In this document: one piece after another, positions 7,936 to 16,919 of the stretch
Layout: each line of letters starts with the position of its first letter
Position numbering within the stretch: the first letter of the stretch is position 1
Assembly (NCBI RefSeq): GCF_007595705.1
Contig: NZ_NISY01000014.1
Location: 1-64,000, forward strand
Reading direction: 5' to 3'
Length of the DNA: 64,000 bases
Source: Streptomyces sp. SAJ15
GTDB lineage: Bacteria > Actinomycetota > Actinomycetes > Streptomycetales > Streptomycetaceae
Notes under the pieces: model-generated
Seen by the model: only the letters and a program-made list of their open reading frames with translations
Told to the model about the DNA's origin: nothing
Database searches by the model: none
Made by a program: the position numbers and the translations under genes

Positions 7936-10002
7936 TCACGGTGGGCCGACCGTCGCGGCGCCCGAGTCGTCGCCCGTGCCATGGTCGCCACCGGGTTCGC
8001 CTCCGGACCGGGGGCCGCCGCCGCTCGGCCCGCTGCCGTCACCGGGCCGGGGCGGGGTCGCGGGGGCGGCACCGTACTGGCTGGCCTGTCGGCGGAACAT
8101 CGAGGCGTAGCGGCCCGCGCGGGCGAGCAGTTCGCTGTGGGAGCCCTGTTCCACCAGCCGCCCGCCGTGCAGCACATGGATGACGTCGGCGTGCTGGACG
8201 GCGGCCATCCGATGGGTGACCAGCACCACCGCGCGGTCGGGGCCCGCCAGTGACCGGATCTTCTCGAAGCAGGTGATCTCCGCCTCCGGATCCAGCGCGG
8301 AGGTCGGCTCGTCCACCACGATCAGCGGGGCGCCGCGGTAGACCGAGCGGCTCAGCCCGAGCTTCTGCCACTGTCCGCCGGACAGCTCCACCCCGCCGCG
8401 CATCTGCCGGGCGAGCAGCGTGTCCAGCCCGCGCGGCAGCTGCGCGATGACCGCGTCCGCCCCGGAGAACGCGGCCACGGACTCCAGCGAGCCCTCCGCG
8501 TCCCCCTCCTCGGGGGCGCGCTCCGGCCGCCCGATGCGGATGTTGGTGCCCGCGGTGAAGGGCCAGCGCTGGAAGTCCTGGGTGAGGATGCCGGTGCGGG
8601 CGAACACCTGCTGCCGGTCGGCGGTGGTCAGGTCCAGGCCGTCCCACAGGATCCGGCCCGACTGCGGCAGATGGAGCCCGGCCAACAGTTTGACCAGCGT
8701 GCTCTTGCCGCCGCCGTTCTCCCCCACCAGGGCGGTGACCGTGCCGGTGCGGATGGTCAGCGACACCTCGCGCAACGCCGGGACGTCCCGGCCCGGGTAG
8801 GTGAAGCTGACGTTCTCGAAGACGATCTCCTCCGGGACGGCCGGCAGGTCCGCGCCGCCGTCGGGGATGGCGCGGACGGCCGCCTCGCGCAGGAACCGAT
8901 CCAGGTCGTGGACGTACAGCCCCTCCTCGTGCAGCCGGTTCAGGCTCATCACCAGCGCGCCCAGGGTCGCGGAGCCGGAGCGGATGGCCAGCACCGCGGT
9001 GCCGGCCGCGGCGATCTCCACATGCCCGGCGACGATCAGCGCGGCCAACGCCGCGTAGGTGACCAGCGTGGCGAGCCCGGACAGCGCCGCGGCCAACAGC
9101 TCGGTGAGGGCCTTCTCACGGGCCAGCCGGGTCTGCTCGTCCTCTGCGGTCTCCGCCATGACCCGGTAGTGGCCCAGCAGGAAGCCGCCCACTCCGTGCA
9201 CCCGCACCTCGCAGGCCGCCTGCCGAGAGGTGAGCATGCTGCCGATCAGCCGTCCCGCCCGGACGTGCTCCAGCCAGTTCATCACCGACGCGTAGCGGCG
9301 CTGGGCCACCCGCATGGCGCCCCAGCCGCGCGGCGCGGCGATGAGCACGAGCATGGGCAGCAGCAGCGGGTGGAGCACCGTCAGCACCCCGGCGGTGGCG
9401 ACCATGGTGAGCAGCCCGTGCACGGTGCTCACACAGGCGCCGAGCATATGCCGGGCGGCGCCGGCACCGGCCTGGGCCGCGTCGATCAGTCGCCGGAACT
9501 CGCCGTCCTCGGCCGCCTCCAGCTCCACATGGACGGCCGCGTGCAGATAGCGCTCGGTGGCCAGCCGGTCGATCTTCGGCTCCAGCCGACCGGCCGCCGC
9601 GGTCGACGCCGAACCGAGCACGGCGCCGACGGCCGAGATCAGGGCCACCGCGACCAGCGCCGGCAGCGCCGCCTGGAGCCGGTGCTCCGGATCGCCGCCC
9701 GCCAGCAGCGCGCCCAGGGCCGCGTTGACCGCCAGCAGCCGGAGGGCCTGGCTGACGCCCTGGCCGAGCTGGCACGCCCCCACGGTCAGCAGCGCCCGGC
9801 GGTCCGTCTCCCACGCCAGCCGCACCGTGCAGGCCACCAGCCGGGGCAGCGCACGCATCGCCGACGGCAGGGTCGTGTCGAGGGTGGCGTAGTCATGCCC
9901 GGTGAAGCCCAGGTCGTACCGGAGCGCCCCGCCGAAGAGCGCCCGCTCGCTCTCGGAGACCACCGGGCCGGTCGCCCGCGGCCGCGCGAACAGCCGCCTC
10001 AT
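7936..10002 (-). CDS. ABC transporter, fused permease and ATPase (exporter type)
   Basis: 688 residues from the ATG at 10002; a GTG at 10110 would add 36 Arg/Gly/Ser-rich residues. The first 320 or so residues hold membrane helices of a type-1 exporter (LLTVGACQLGQGVSQALRLL, LVTYAALAALIVAGH). The ATPase follows with Walker A GENGGGKST, Q-loop ILTQDFQRWP, signature LSGGQWQK, Walker B LIVVDEP and H-loop VTHR. These half-transporters act as dimers and export lipids, peptides or drugs; substrate unknown. The C-terminal tail (about 45 residues) is Gly/Pro/Ser-rich and probably disordered. It is divergent from the LAL regulator at 10687, which could control it (inference). Confidence 0.88.
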   Translation of the reverse strand: MRRLFARPRATGPVVSESERALFGGALRYDLGFTGHDYATLDTTLPSAMRALPRLVACTVRLAWETDRRALLTVGACQLGQGVSQALRLLAVNAALGALLAGGDPEHRLQAALPALVAVALISAVGAVLGSASTAAAGRLEPKIDRLATERYLHAAVHVELEAAEDGEFRRLIDAAQAGAGAARHMLGACVSTVHGLLTMVATAGVLTVLHPLLLPMLVLIAAPRGWGAMRVAQRRYASVMNWLEHVRAGRLIGSMLTSRQAACEVRVHGVGGFLLGHYRVMAETAEDEQTRLAREKALTELLAAALSGLATLVTYAALAALIVAGHVEIAAAGTAVLAIRSGSATLGALVMSLNRLHEEGLYVHDLDRFLREAAVRAIPDGGADLPAVPEEIVFENVSFTYPGRDVPALREVSLTIRTGTVTALVGENGGGKSTLVKLLAGLHLPQSGRILWDGLDLTTADRQQVFARTGILTQDFQRWPFTAGTNIRIGRPERAPEEGDAEGSLESVAAFSGADAVIAQLPRGLDTLLARQMRGGVELSGGQWQKLGLSRSVYRGAPLIVVDEPTSALDPEAEITCFEKIRSLAGPDRAVVLVTHRMAAVQHADVIHVLHGGRLVEQGSHSELLARAGRYASMFRRQASQYGAAPATPPRPGDGSGPSGGGPRSGGEPGGDHGTGDDSGAATVGPP

Positions 10003-10686
10003 CCGTCCGCCGGCCCCCTCCCCGGCCCGCCCCCCGGACCCATCCCCGGACCGTCCTCCAGGCCGTTCTCCAGACTGCTCCCGAGACCGCTCTCCAGACC
10101 GCCGCCGCACGCCGCCGCGTCACCCGCCTTTCCGCCCCGCGCCCTGGGCGGGCACGTCGATGGACCTGACCACGCCGTCCGACCAGGGTGGCGGAGACCG
10201 CGCCCGGACCACCAGCGGAGCGGGTTCACCCGCCGGTAATGGACTAGGGTTGATGAACTCTGCGCTTGCTCACGGCATATGAGGGGGCGTCGGCTTCGCC
10301 TGCCCGCGCCCCGCGCGGTCGGCCGTCGCGACCGCGGCCACGCCCCGTGCGGTCGGCCGTCGTGGCCGCGGCCACGCCCCGTGCGGTCGGCCGTCGTGGC
10401 CGCGGCCACGCCCCGTGCGGTCGGCCGTCGTGGCCGCGGCCACGCCTCGGCGACCCCTGCGGCCATGCCTCGGCGTCGTGACCGCGGCCGGGCCCCGGCG
10501 ACCCCGCGGCCATACCCCGGGCGACCCCGCGGCCGTGCCCCGGCTCCGGCCGTCGTTCCGGCCCGGCGCACGCCCCGGCGGCGGCCGGCCCGGGTGGTGA
10601 TCTTCGGTGATCGGCGGTTGAGTGGAGGTTCCGGGCGAAGCGCGCGGGCGGCCCCCTCGCCCTGCCGTGAAACCCAGGTGACAGCC
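10003..10686. other. 684-base divergent intergenic region with repeats
   Basis: Lies between the ABC transporter and LAL regulator starts. It holds a short AT-richer patch (about 10240-10280), the 34-base tandem repeats described separately, and a further low-complexity GC stretch of related words to about 10560. Open frames run through it on both strands, but their translations are Arg/Pro/Gly repeats produced by the DNA repeats, so I call no gene here. Confidence 0.7.
10321..10448. repeat. 34-bp tandem repeat, about 3.8 copies, palindromic core
   Basis: Copies at 10321-10354 (two mismatches), 10355-10388, 10389-10422 (these two identical) and a partial copy from 10423. Each contains the palindrome GGCCGCGGCC and ends in CGTGCGGTC. 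They sit in the promoter region shared by the ABC exporter and the LAL regulator, so they could be a multi-site operator. There are no spacers, so this is not CRISPR. Confidence 0.9.
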
Positions 10687-13600
10687 ATGCGCACAGCAGC
10701 TCCCGCGACCCCGCGACCCGAGCGGGCGGGGACGGTGCCCGGCACCGGCCCCGGCCCGCTGCTCGTCGCACGGCTGACGATCCCACCGCCGCCGCGGGTC
10801 TTCGTACGGAGGCAGGCGCTGTGCGCCCGCCTCTGTGCCGGGGCACAGGGGCCGCTGACCCTCATCACGGGCCCGCCCGGGTCGGGGAAGACCGTGCTGG
10901 CCGCGGACTGGGCCGGGCAGGCCCACGCCGGCCTGCGGGTCGGCTGGCTGACGGTGGACGCCGGCGAGCCGCCGGGCGCCTTCTGGGCCTATCTGCTGCG
11001 GGCGCTGCGCCGCCAGGGCGTGCCCCTGCCCACCGACCTCGTCGCGCCCCGCACCGGCGTGCCCGGCCGGCCCCTGCTGGCGCGCCTCGCGGCGCAGCTC
11101 GCCGCCTGCCCCGACCCGCTCGTGCTCATCCTGGACGAGTTCGACGCGACCGCCGCACCACCGACCGCCGACGCCCTGCACTTCCTCCTCCGGCACGCCG
11201 CCCCGCGGCTCCGCCTGGTCGTGACCGGCAGGAGCGACCCGCCGCTGCCCCTGCACCGCTACCGCGCGGCCGGCGACATCACCGAGCTCCGCACGGCCGA
11301 TCTCAGGTTCGGCGAGGACGAGACACGGGAACTGCTGCGCGGACACGGACTCGAGGTCGCAGCGGCCGAGGCCCGCGCCCTCAACGCACGCACCGACGGC
11401 TGGGCGGCCGGGCTCCGACTGTGCGCCCTGGCGATGCGACACGCGCCCGAACCGGCCGCGTTCGTCCGCGACTTCGCCGCCGAAAGCACCGCGATCGCCG
11501 ACTACCTGCTCGCCGAGGTGGTACGGGTACAGCCCGCCGCCACCCGCGATCTGCTGCTGCGCGTCAGCGTCGTCGAGCGCGTCCACCCCGACCTCGCCGA
11601 CGCGCTCACCGGGCGCGACGACGCCGCCCGCGTCCTGGCCCGACTGCACCGTGACAACGCCTTCGTCGAACGGATCGACTCGCTGCCCTGGTACCGGCTC
11701 AACCCGGTCCTCGCCGAGGTGCTCAGGGCCCGGCTGCGCTCGGGCCACCGCGGCCTGGAGGTCGAGCTGCGCCGCCGCGCCGCCCGCTGGCTCGCCGCCG
11801 CAGGCCGGCGCGACGACGCCGTCGCCCAGGCGGCCGCGGCCGGTGACTGGGACTTCGCCGCGGGAGAGCTCGTCGGCGGCCTGTCGATCGGGCGGCTGCT
11901 GACCGGCCCGGAAGCGGAACGGTTCAGCGCCGTGTTCGACGCCATGCCCGACGGCCTCCCCGGCGCCGCCCCCGCCCTCGTCACCGCCGCCCGCCGGCTC
12001 GCCCAGCACGACGCCGCCGGCTGCCACGCCGCTCTCGCCCGCTGCCCCGACCCCCTGCCCGACCCGGCGTCGGCCTTCACCCACGACTTCCTGAAGACGC
12101 TGGCCGGTGGTCTGACCGGTTGGGGCGACGACGCCCCGCGGGCCACCACCCCGGACGGTGCCGCCGCCCCAGCCCCCCGCCCATCCCGGCTGCCCCGGAC
12201 GACCGTGGTGAACGGCGGGGACGGAGCGGACGGGACGGCGAACGTCGACGCCCTGGCCGTATCGAGCGTCCCGGGGCCGGAGCCCGGGTCTCCCGGGTGC
12301 GACCCGGTGCCGGGCGCGGACGTGGTGGCCTGCCTGCGCGCTGCCGGCCTCGCCTTCCCGGCCGTTCCGACGACGACGGCGACGGCGGAGGCCGAGACCG
12401 CGAGCGGCGAACGCGGCGCCGCGGGCACGGCGGAGCGAGTGGGGGTGAGGGGCGGGGAAGTCCGGGGCGCGGCGACGGAGGTCGACGGCGCCGCGGCCGG
12501 AGGTGTGGTTTCGGGTGGCCACGTCGGGGGCTCGGCCGGCCGTGGTGCGGTGGTGGTCGCGGGTGGTGGCGGCACGGTGGATGTCGCGACCCGCCCGGCG
12601 ACTTCGACCGACATGGCTGACGCTGTGGGTGCCGGAGACGACGCGCTCGACGGCGCTGGCTGTGCGGGCGACCCGGCCGGCCGATCCGGATCGATGCCCG
12701 GGGTGGCGGACGCCGTGGACGCTGGTCTCGGCTTCGGCGTCACGGAGGGCACGGGGGCGGCGGCCCGGCATGCGGACGGCAGGGCCCCGGGAGGCGGCCT
12801 GGCCGGCTCGGCCGCCGACGGCGGCGCGGGGACCGGCGCCGCCGGTGCGGCCCCGCTCAACGGCACGGGCCGGGCGGACCGCGCGCGGAGCGCCGGCGCG
12901 GGCGACGTGGCGGCAGCCGGCGGGGACCACCGCCCGCGCGGGACGCCCCGCCCGGCGGCCGCTCCGGTCGACGCTCCGGAACCGGTCGACGCTCCGGAAC
13001 CGGTCGACGCTCCGGAACCGGTCGACGCTCCGGAGCCGGGCGTCGCAGTGGAATCGGCCGCCGAGATGGAACCGGCTGTGGCGCCGGAACCGGCCGCCGA
13101 GGTGGAACCGGACCCGGCGGCGGAAACCGCCGTAGGGGAGGAAACAGCACGGGCGGTGGGATCGGCCGTAGCGGTGGCACCGGAGCTGGCGGCGGAATCG
13201 GCCGTCGGAACGGACGGCGGGCGCCGCAGTGGGAACGCCGTCGGCGGCGGGCCCCTCGCGGAGGCCCGGGGCGCCGGGGCGGGTCCCGACCCGATCGGGC
13301 ACGCGGCGGACCACGCCCTGCGGTCTCTACGGCGACTGCCGCCGAGACTGGTGGAGGAACACCCCGAACTCCCCGCGATGCTGCGCTCCGGGCTGGGGTA
13401 CGCGCAGCTGCGCGCCGGGCGTCTGGACGAGGCACAGGCCACGCTCGCCGAGGCGGTGGCGGCGTGCGAGGCGTTGCGGGCGGAGGCCCCGCGCCCCGAG
13501 TGTCTGGAGCGGCTGGCCATGGCCGAGCTGCTCAGTGGCCGGATACGACGCGCGGAGGCGCACGCGCGCCAGTCCCTGGCCGCCGCGGACCGCTCGGGCG

Positions 13601-14901
13601 TTCCGCCCAGTGGCCGTGCCGGCCTGGGTGAGTTGGTCCTGTGCGCGGCCGCCACGGAACACGACGACCTGCCCGCCGCCCGCACCCACCTGGCCTGTGC
13701 CGTCACGCGGCCCGGGCTGCGCCACGACCCCGTGGCGGCCGTCACGGCCGCCGTCGTCGCCGCCCGGCTCGCGGTGGCCGAGGGCGCGTGGGAAGGCGCA
13801 CTGAAGACGCTGCGCGACGCGCGAGCGGCCGTGGCGCGCCACGCCCTCGGGTACGGGTCGGTACCCGGCTGCGGGTCGGTACCCGGCTACGGGTCGGCGT
13901 CGGGCCGGGGATCGACACCCGACTACCGGCAGGCACGCGGTGAGGGACCGGTCCCGAGCCGTCGGCCGTCACCCGCCACGGAACCGTCACCCGACAAGGG
14001 ACCGGTGTCCGACAGGGGACCGGCGACCGAAGGGGAATCGGCGCCCGACCGGGTACGGGAGTCCGGCCACGGGTGGCCGCCTGCCCATGGATCGTCATCT
14101 GCCCACGGTTCCCCACCCCGCCATGCGACGTCACCGGGCCACAGGTCGGAACCCGGCAATGGGCCGGCACGGGCCCACGGGCCGTCATCCGCCCACCTTC
14201 GGCGGTCCGGTCCGCGCCCGCTGTCGGAGGGCCGGGTCTCCGGGTGGGAGGCGGACGCGCTGGCCACCGCGGAGGCCGCGGCCCATCTGGCGCACGGCGA
14301 CGCCTCGGCGGCGCTGACCACCCTGGCGACGGTCGCCTCGCACCGTACGGACCACGAACTGGCCCTGGCCCGAGCCCTGCTGGCGGCGGACCGAGAGCGG
14401 CAGGCGGCGGACGTCCTGGCGGCGCTGCCGTGCGCGGTCAGCACGCCCGCGGCCACCCGCACCCGCATCCTGCTGCTGCGCGCGCAGGTCGCGGCCCGGT
14501 CCGGGGACGGAAGGAGCGCGCGTCGGCTGCTGTCCAGCGCCATGGAGCTGGCCCGGCCCGAGCGGCTCCGCCGGCCGTTCCGGGAGGCGGACGGCTGGCT
14601 GTCGGAGCTGCTGCGCGCCGAGCCCGAACTCGCCCGCGCCCACCGCTGGCTGGCGACCCCGGACGGAGGCGCGACCATCCCGGAGGAGGGCGGTCAGCCG
14701 GTGGTCGTGGAGTCGCTCAGCCGCCGCGAGCGGGACGTCCTGCGGCAGGCGGCCCAGATGCTCTCCACCGACGAGATCGCGACCGAGCTGCGGGTGTCGG
14801 TGAACACGGTGAAGACCCACCTGAAGAGCATCTACCGGAAGCTGGGCGTGCGGCGGCGTGGCGACGCGGTCCGTACGGCCCGCGAACTGGGCCTGCTCTA
14901 G
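10687..14901 (+). CDS. Large ATP-binding LuxR-family (LAL/MalT-type) transcriptional regulator
   Basis: 1404 residues. The N-terminal STAND ATPase has Walker A GPPGSGKT (about residue 62), Walker B LVLILDEFDA (about 147) and a helical ARM region. The C-terminal 65 residues form a LuxR helix-turn-helix (LSRRERDVL, STDEIATELRVSVNTVKTHL). Typical LALs are 850-950 residues; this one is swollen by two low-complexity inserts: about residues 478-868 (Gly/Ala/Asp/Glu-rich, with four perfect PVDAPE-type hexapeptides) and about 1053-1175 (GYGSVPG-like and SPRHATSPGH-like repeats). The frame stays open and GC-biased throughout, so it may be expressed. The start at 10687 follows an AGGTGA-like site; upstream frame is repeat DNA. 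LALs commonly activate secondary metabolism or sugar genes (family knowledge). Confidence 0.85.
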   Translation: MRTAAPATPRPERAGTVPGTGPGPLLVARLTIPPPPRVFVRRQALCARLCAGAQGPLTLITGPPGSGKTVLAADWAGQAHAGLRVGWLTVDAGEPPGAFWAYLLRALRRQGVPLPTDLVAPRTGVPGRPLLARLAAQLAACPDPLVLILDEFDATAAPPTADALHFLLRHAAPRLRLVVTGRSDPPLPLHRYRAAGDITELRTADLRFGEDETRELLRGHGLEVAAAEARALNARTDGWAAGLRLCALAMRHAPEPAAFVRDFAAESTAIADYLLAEVVRVQPAATRDLLLRVSVVERVHPDLADALTGRDDAARVLARLHRDNAFVERIDSLPWYRLNPVLAEVLRARLRSGHRGLEVELRRRAARWLAAAGRRDDAVAQAAAAGDWDFAAGELVGGLSIGRLLTGPEAERFSAVFDAMPDGLPGAAPALVTAARRLAQHDAAGCHAALARCPDPLPDPASAFTHDFLKTLAGGLTGWGDDAPRATTPDGAAAPAPRPSRLPRTTVVNGGDGADGTANVDALAVSSVPGPEPGSPGCDPVPGADVVACLRAAGLAFPAVPTTTATAEAETASGERGAAGTAERVGVRGGEVRGAATEVDGAAAGGVVSGGHVGGSAGRGAVVVAGGGGTVDVATRPATSTDMADAVGAGDDALDGAGCAGDPAGRSGSMPGVADAVDAGLGFGVTEGTGAAARHADGRAPGGGLAGSAADGGAGTGAAGAAPLNGTGRADRARSAGAGDVAAAGGDHRPRGTPRPAAAPVDAPEPVDAPEPVDAPEPVDAPEPGVAVESAAEMEPAVAPEPAAEVEPDPAAETAVGEETARAVGSAVAVAPELAAESAVGTDGGRRSGNAVGGGPLAEARGAGAGPDPIGHAADHALRSLRRLPPRLVEEHPELPAMLRSGLGYAQLRAGRLDEAQATLAEAVAACEALRAEAPRPECLERLAMAELLSGRIRRAEAHARQSLAAADRSGVPPSGRAGLGELVLCAAATEHDDLPAARTHLACAVTRPGLRHDPVAAVTAAVVAARLAVAEGAWEGALKTLRDARAAVARHALGYGSVPGCGSVPGYGSASGRGSTPDYRQARGEGPVPSRRPSPATEPSPDKGPVSDRGPATEGESAPDRVRESGHGWPPAHGSSSAHGSPPRHATSPGHRSEPGNGPARAHGPSSAHLRRSGPRPLSEGRVSGWEADALATAEAAAHLAHGDASAALTTLATVASHRTDHELALARALLAADRERQAADVLAALPCAVSTPAATRTRILLLRAQVAARSGDGRSARRLLSSAMELARPERLRRPFREADGWLSELLRAEPELARAHRWLATPDGGATIPEEGGQPVVVESLSRRERDVLRQAAQMLSTDEIATELRVSVNTVKTHLKSIYRKLGVRRRGDAVRTARELGLL
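12967..13038 (+). repeat. Four 18-bp tandem repeats inside the LAL gene
   Basis: GTCGACGCTCCGGAACCG repeated four times (last copy one mismatch), encoding VDAPEP x4 in the first low-complexity insert. Confidence 0.95.
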
Positions 14902-14959
14902 CGTCGCCTGCCGTGAGGAGCCCCACGCCCGATGTGCGCGAGTGGCGTACGGGCGCGAG

Positions 14960-15436
14960 TCAACGACCGGGGTACCGGACCTCCGGGAACGGCCACCGCG
15001 ATGCCAACCAGTCGCGCACGGCCTCGTACAGGGGCCGGTCCAGCGCGGCCCGGTCGGCCCGGACCCAGGACCGCACCTCGATGTGTCCGGGATCGGAGCG
15101 CGACGGGTAGATGTACACACACCCGACCACGTCCTCGCCACCCTCGGGCGTGGTCTCCAGGACGGTGTAGGTGAAGCCGGACCGCCGGGCGAAGTCGTCC
15201 GCGTGCCGCTCCAGGTCACGGAGGTTGTCCGCCTCCGACATCCCGTCCGGGGGCGGCCAGCCGCGGCCCTCGAAGCCGGGTGTGGTCCGGATGTGCTCGA
15301 TGCCGGAGGTCCACGCGGCGTGGTCGGCCTCGTTGTGCCGCGGCCCCAGGGGCTCGAGCCGGAAGTCACGGGTCGTCAGCTCCCGCGGCACGGCGAAGTC
15401 TTCGGGGACGATCGGGCGCGGAGAAGGATGGGCCAT
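14960..15436 (-). CDS. GNAT family N-acetyltransferase
   Basis: 158 residues. The frame starts MAHPSPRPIVPEDF and includes FTYTVLET, DVVGCVYIYPS and EVRSWVRADRAALDRPLYEAVRDWL, which match the beta4-alpha3 acetyl-CoA site region of GNAT enzymes with an R-A-D-R-A-A-type pyrophosphate loop. The acceptor substrate is unknown. The ATG at 15436 is chosen because TAGCCT lies seven bases upstream and the frame further upstream is repeat-derived. It converges with the LAL gene 58 bases away. Confidence 0.8.
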   Translation of the reverse strand: MAHPSPRPIVPEDFAVPRELTTRDFRLEPLGPRHNEADHAAWTSGIEHIRTTPGFEGRGWPPPDGMSEADNLRDLERHADDFARRSGFTYTVLETTPEGGEDVVGCVYIYPSRSDPGHIEVRSWVRADRAALDRPLYEAVRDWLASRWPFPEVRYPGR

Positions 15437-15443
15437 GGGCCCG

Positions 15444-15449
15444 AGGCTA
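15444..15449 (-). promoter_or_regulatory. Putative -10 of leaderless acetyltransferase gene
   Basis: TAGCCT on the minus strand, seven bases before the ATG at 15436; no Shine-Dalgarno present. Confidence 0.5.
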
Positions 15450-15481
15450 TGCGCGCACGCCCGGGCGCGGCACGTGAATAT

Positions 15482-15625
15482 CGCCCCAGGGAACGGAGGA
15501 ACGGAGGAACCGAGGAACGGAGGAAGGCCCGCAACGGAGGAAGGCCCGCAACAGAGGAACAGAGCAAGGCCGGAGCGGAGCAACAGAACAAGGCCGGAGC
15601 GGAGGAACCGGAGGAGGAAAAGCCG
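15482..15625 (+). repeat. Purine-rich GGAACGGA-type tandem repeat
   Basis: About 140 bases almost entirely of GGAACGGA and GGAAGGCCCGCAAC words, strongly purine-biased on the plus strand, directly upstream of the phosphorylase/STAND gene unit and between two divergent starts. It may influence promoter structure. No gene is called inside it. Confidence 0.8.
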
Positions 15626-15686
15626 TCGATGTGATCCAGGCCACCCGTTCGGAGTAGTCTCGGACGGCCGACAGTGAGGAACCTCC

Positions 15687-16877
15687 GTGAGCACTGACGC
15701 CCCCGCCACCGTGGTGGTGCTGACCGCCCTCGACTTGGAGTACCAGGCCGTTCGCGCCCATCTGACCGGGCTGCGCACGCGGTCCCACCCCGCGGGCACC
15801 CTGTTCGAGGTCGGGCGGTTGGCCGCGGCCGACGGCGGGGCGGGCGTCGACATCGCCCTCGCGGTGACCGGAGAGGGCGGCCCCGGCGCCGCGGTGCTGA
15901 CCGAGCGCGCGATCGCCACCTTCCGGCCGCGGGCGCTGCTGTTCAGCGGCGTCGCGGGAGGGTTGAAGAACGACATCGAGCTGGGCGACGTCGTGGTCGC
16001 CACCAAGATCTACGCCTACCACGGCGGCAAGGACGAGGACGACGGCTTCCACGCGCGTCCCCGGGCCTGGGAGGCCCCGCACGAACTCGACCAGCTCGCC
16101 CGTCACCTCGCCCGTACCGGAGCCTGGACCGACCGCCTCCCACCCGGCCGACGGCCGCCGCCCCAGGTGCACTTCAAACCCATCGCCGCCGGCGACGTGG
16201 TCCTGAACTCCCGCAACACGCCGCTCGCCGAGCAGTTACGCCGCACCTACAACGACGCCGCGGCGATCGAGATGGAGAGCGCCGGGGTCTCCCACGCCGG
16301 GCATCTCAACCGCTCCCTGCCCGTCCTCACCGTCCGCGGGATCAGCGACAAGGCCGACGGGCTCAAGCGCCCGACGGAGGACGCCACCTGGCAGCCCGTC
16401 GCCGCCGCGCACGCGGCGGCCTTCGCGGTCGCGCTGGTGACGCGGCTGACCGGGCCACGACCGGAAGGAGCGGAGGGCGCCGAGAGGGACACGGAGGCCG
16501 AGGCGGACGCGGTGAACGCGGCGGCGGCCCCGGCCGCCCCGGCGGCCCGGGTCGCGGCTCCCACGCCACCGGCCCCGCCCCCCGCCTCCGACACCCAGCA
16601 CGTGATCGCGCAGGGTGGCGCGGCGTTCGGCGTCCTCAAGGGCGACATGCATCTGCACCAGGGGGTCCCGGTGCCCGCGCCGCCGCGGCGCACCTGGAGC
16701 CTCGGCCCCGCCTGGGCGCCACTGGCCGACCCGGTCCACCCCCTCTGGCAACCGGGCCTGACCGAACCGGAGATCGAAGAGGAGGGCCCGGTGCTCGGGC
16801 TCCACCTGGTGCCCGTCGACGAGGCCCAGCGGTTCGACCCACGCGCCCGGGGAACCCTGATGAACCAACTCCACTGA
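15687..16877 (+). CDS. Nucleoside phosphorylase-domain protein with C-terminal RHIM-like motif (putative effector)
   Basis: 396 residues. Residues 7-255 form a PNP_UDP_1/MTAN-type domain: VLTALDLEYQAVRAHL, LFSGVAGGLKNDIELGDVVVA, AIEMESAGV (substrate-binding Glu) and GISDKADG (catalytic Asp). Such domains cleave or phosphorolyse purine nucleosides, and they also occur as effectors fused or linked to NLR/STAND proteins in fungi and bacteria (family knowledge). An Ala/Pro linker follows, then residues 304-329 carry the motif QHVxxQxGxxxGVxxxDxH and GVPV, repeated in the STAND protein two genes downstream. Leu184 is a TTA codon, so translation may need bldA tRNA. It is first in a three-gene unit. 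The GTG start at 15687 has AGGA four bases upstream. Confidence 0.85.
   Translation: MSTDAPATVVVLTALDLEYQAVRAHLTGLRTRSHPAGTLFEVGRLAAADGGAGVDIALAVTGEGGPGAAVLTERAIATFRPRALLFSGVAGGLKNDIELGDVVVATKIYAYHGGKDEDDGFHARPRAWEAPHELDQLARHLARTGAWTDRLPPGRRPPPQVHFKPIAAGDVVLNSRNTPLAEQLRRTYNDAAAIEMESAGVSHAGHLNRSLPVLTVRGISDKADGLKRPTEDATWQPVAAAHAAAFAVALVTRLTGPRPEGAEGAERDTEAEADAVNAAAAPAAPAARVAAPTPPAPPPASDTQHVIAQGGAAFGVLKGDMHLHQGVPVPAPPRRTWSLGPAWAPLADPVHPLWQPGLTEPEIEEEGPVLGLHLVPVDEAQRFDPRARGTLMNQLH
16596..16673 (+). other. RHIM-like/amyloid-type signalling motif, effector copy
   Basis: Encodes residues 304-329 of the phosphorylase protein. Aligned by eye with residues 35-61 of the STAND protein, 13 of 26 aligned positions are identical (pattern QHVxxQxGxxxGVxxxDxH, then GVPV). 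The VxxQxG core resembles RHIM-type and NLR-associated bacterial amyloid signalling sequences. Assignment to such a family is inference. Confidence 0.65.
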
Positions 16878-16919
16878 TTCTGCCGCGGAGCACTCGCGAT
16901 CCCCGCCCACAGCCTGAGC

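Noticed and set aside
5575..8253. An 892-residue plus-strand frame over the S41 peptidase
   Set aside because: Shifted frame of the peptidase, Arg/Pro-rich, continuing through the repeat-filled gap and into the antisense of the ABC gene.
10321..10448. Possible CRISPR array
   Set aside because: The repeats are directly adjacent with no spacers and no cas genes are near.
10279..10686. Extension of the LAL regulator upstream to ATG 10279
   Set aside because: The added 136 residues are encoded by the 34-bp DNA repeats, have no domain and would cover the promoter.
11502..13745. A 747-residue minus-strand frame inside the LAL gene
   Set aside because: Antisense of the LAL coding region; no start signals or recognisable domain.
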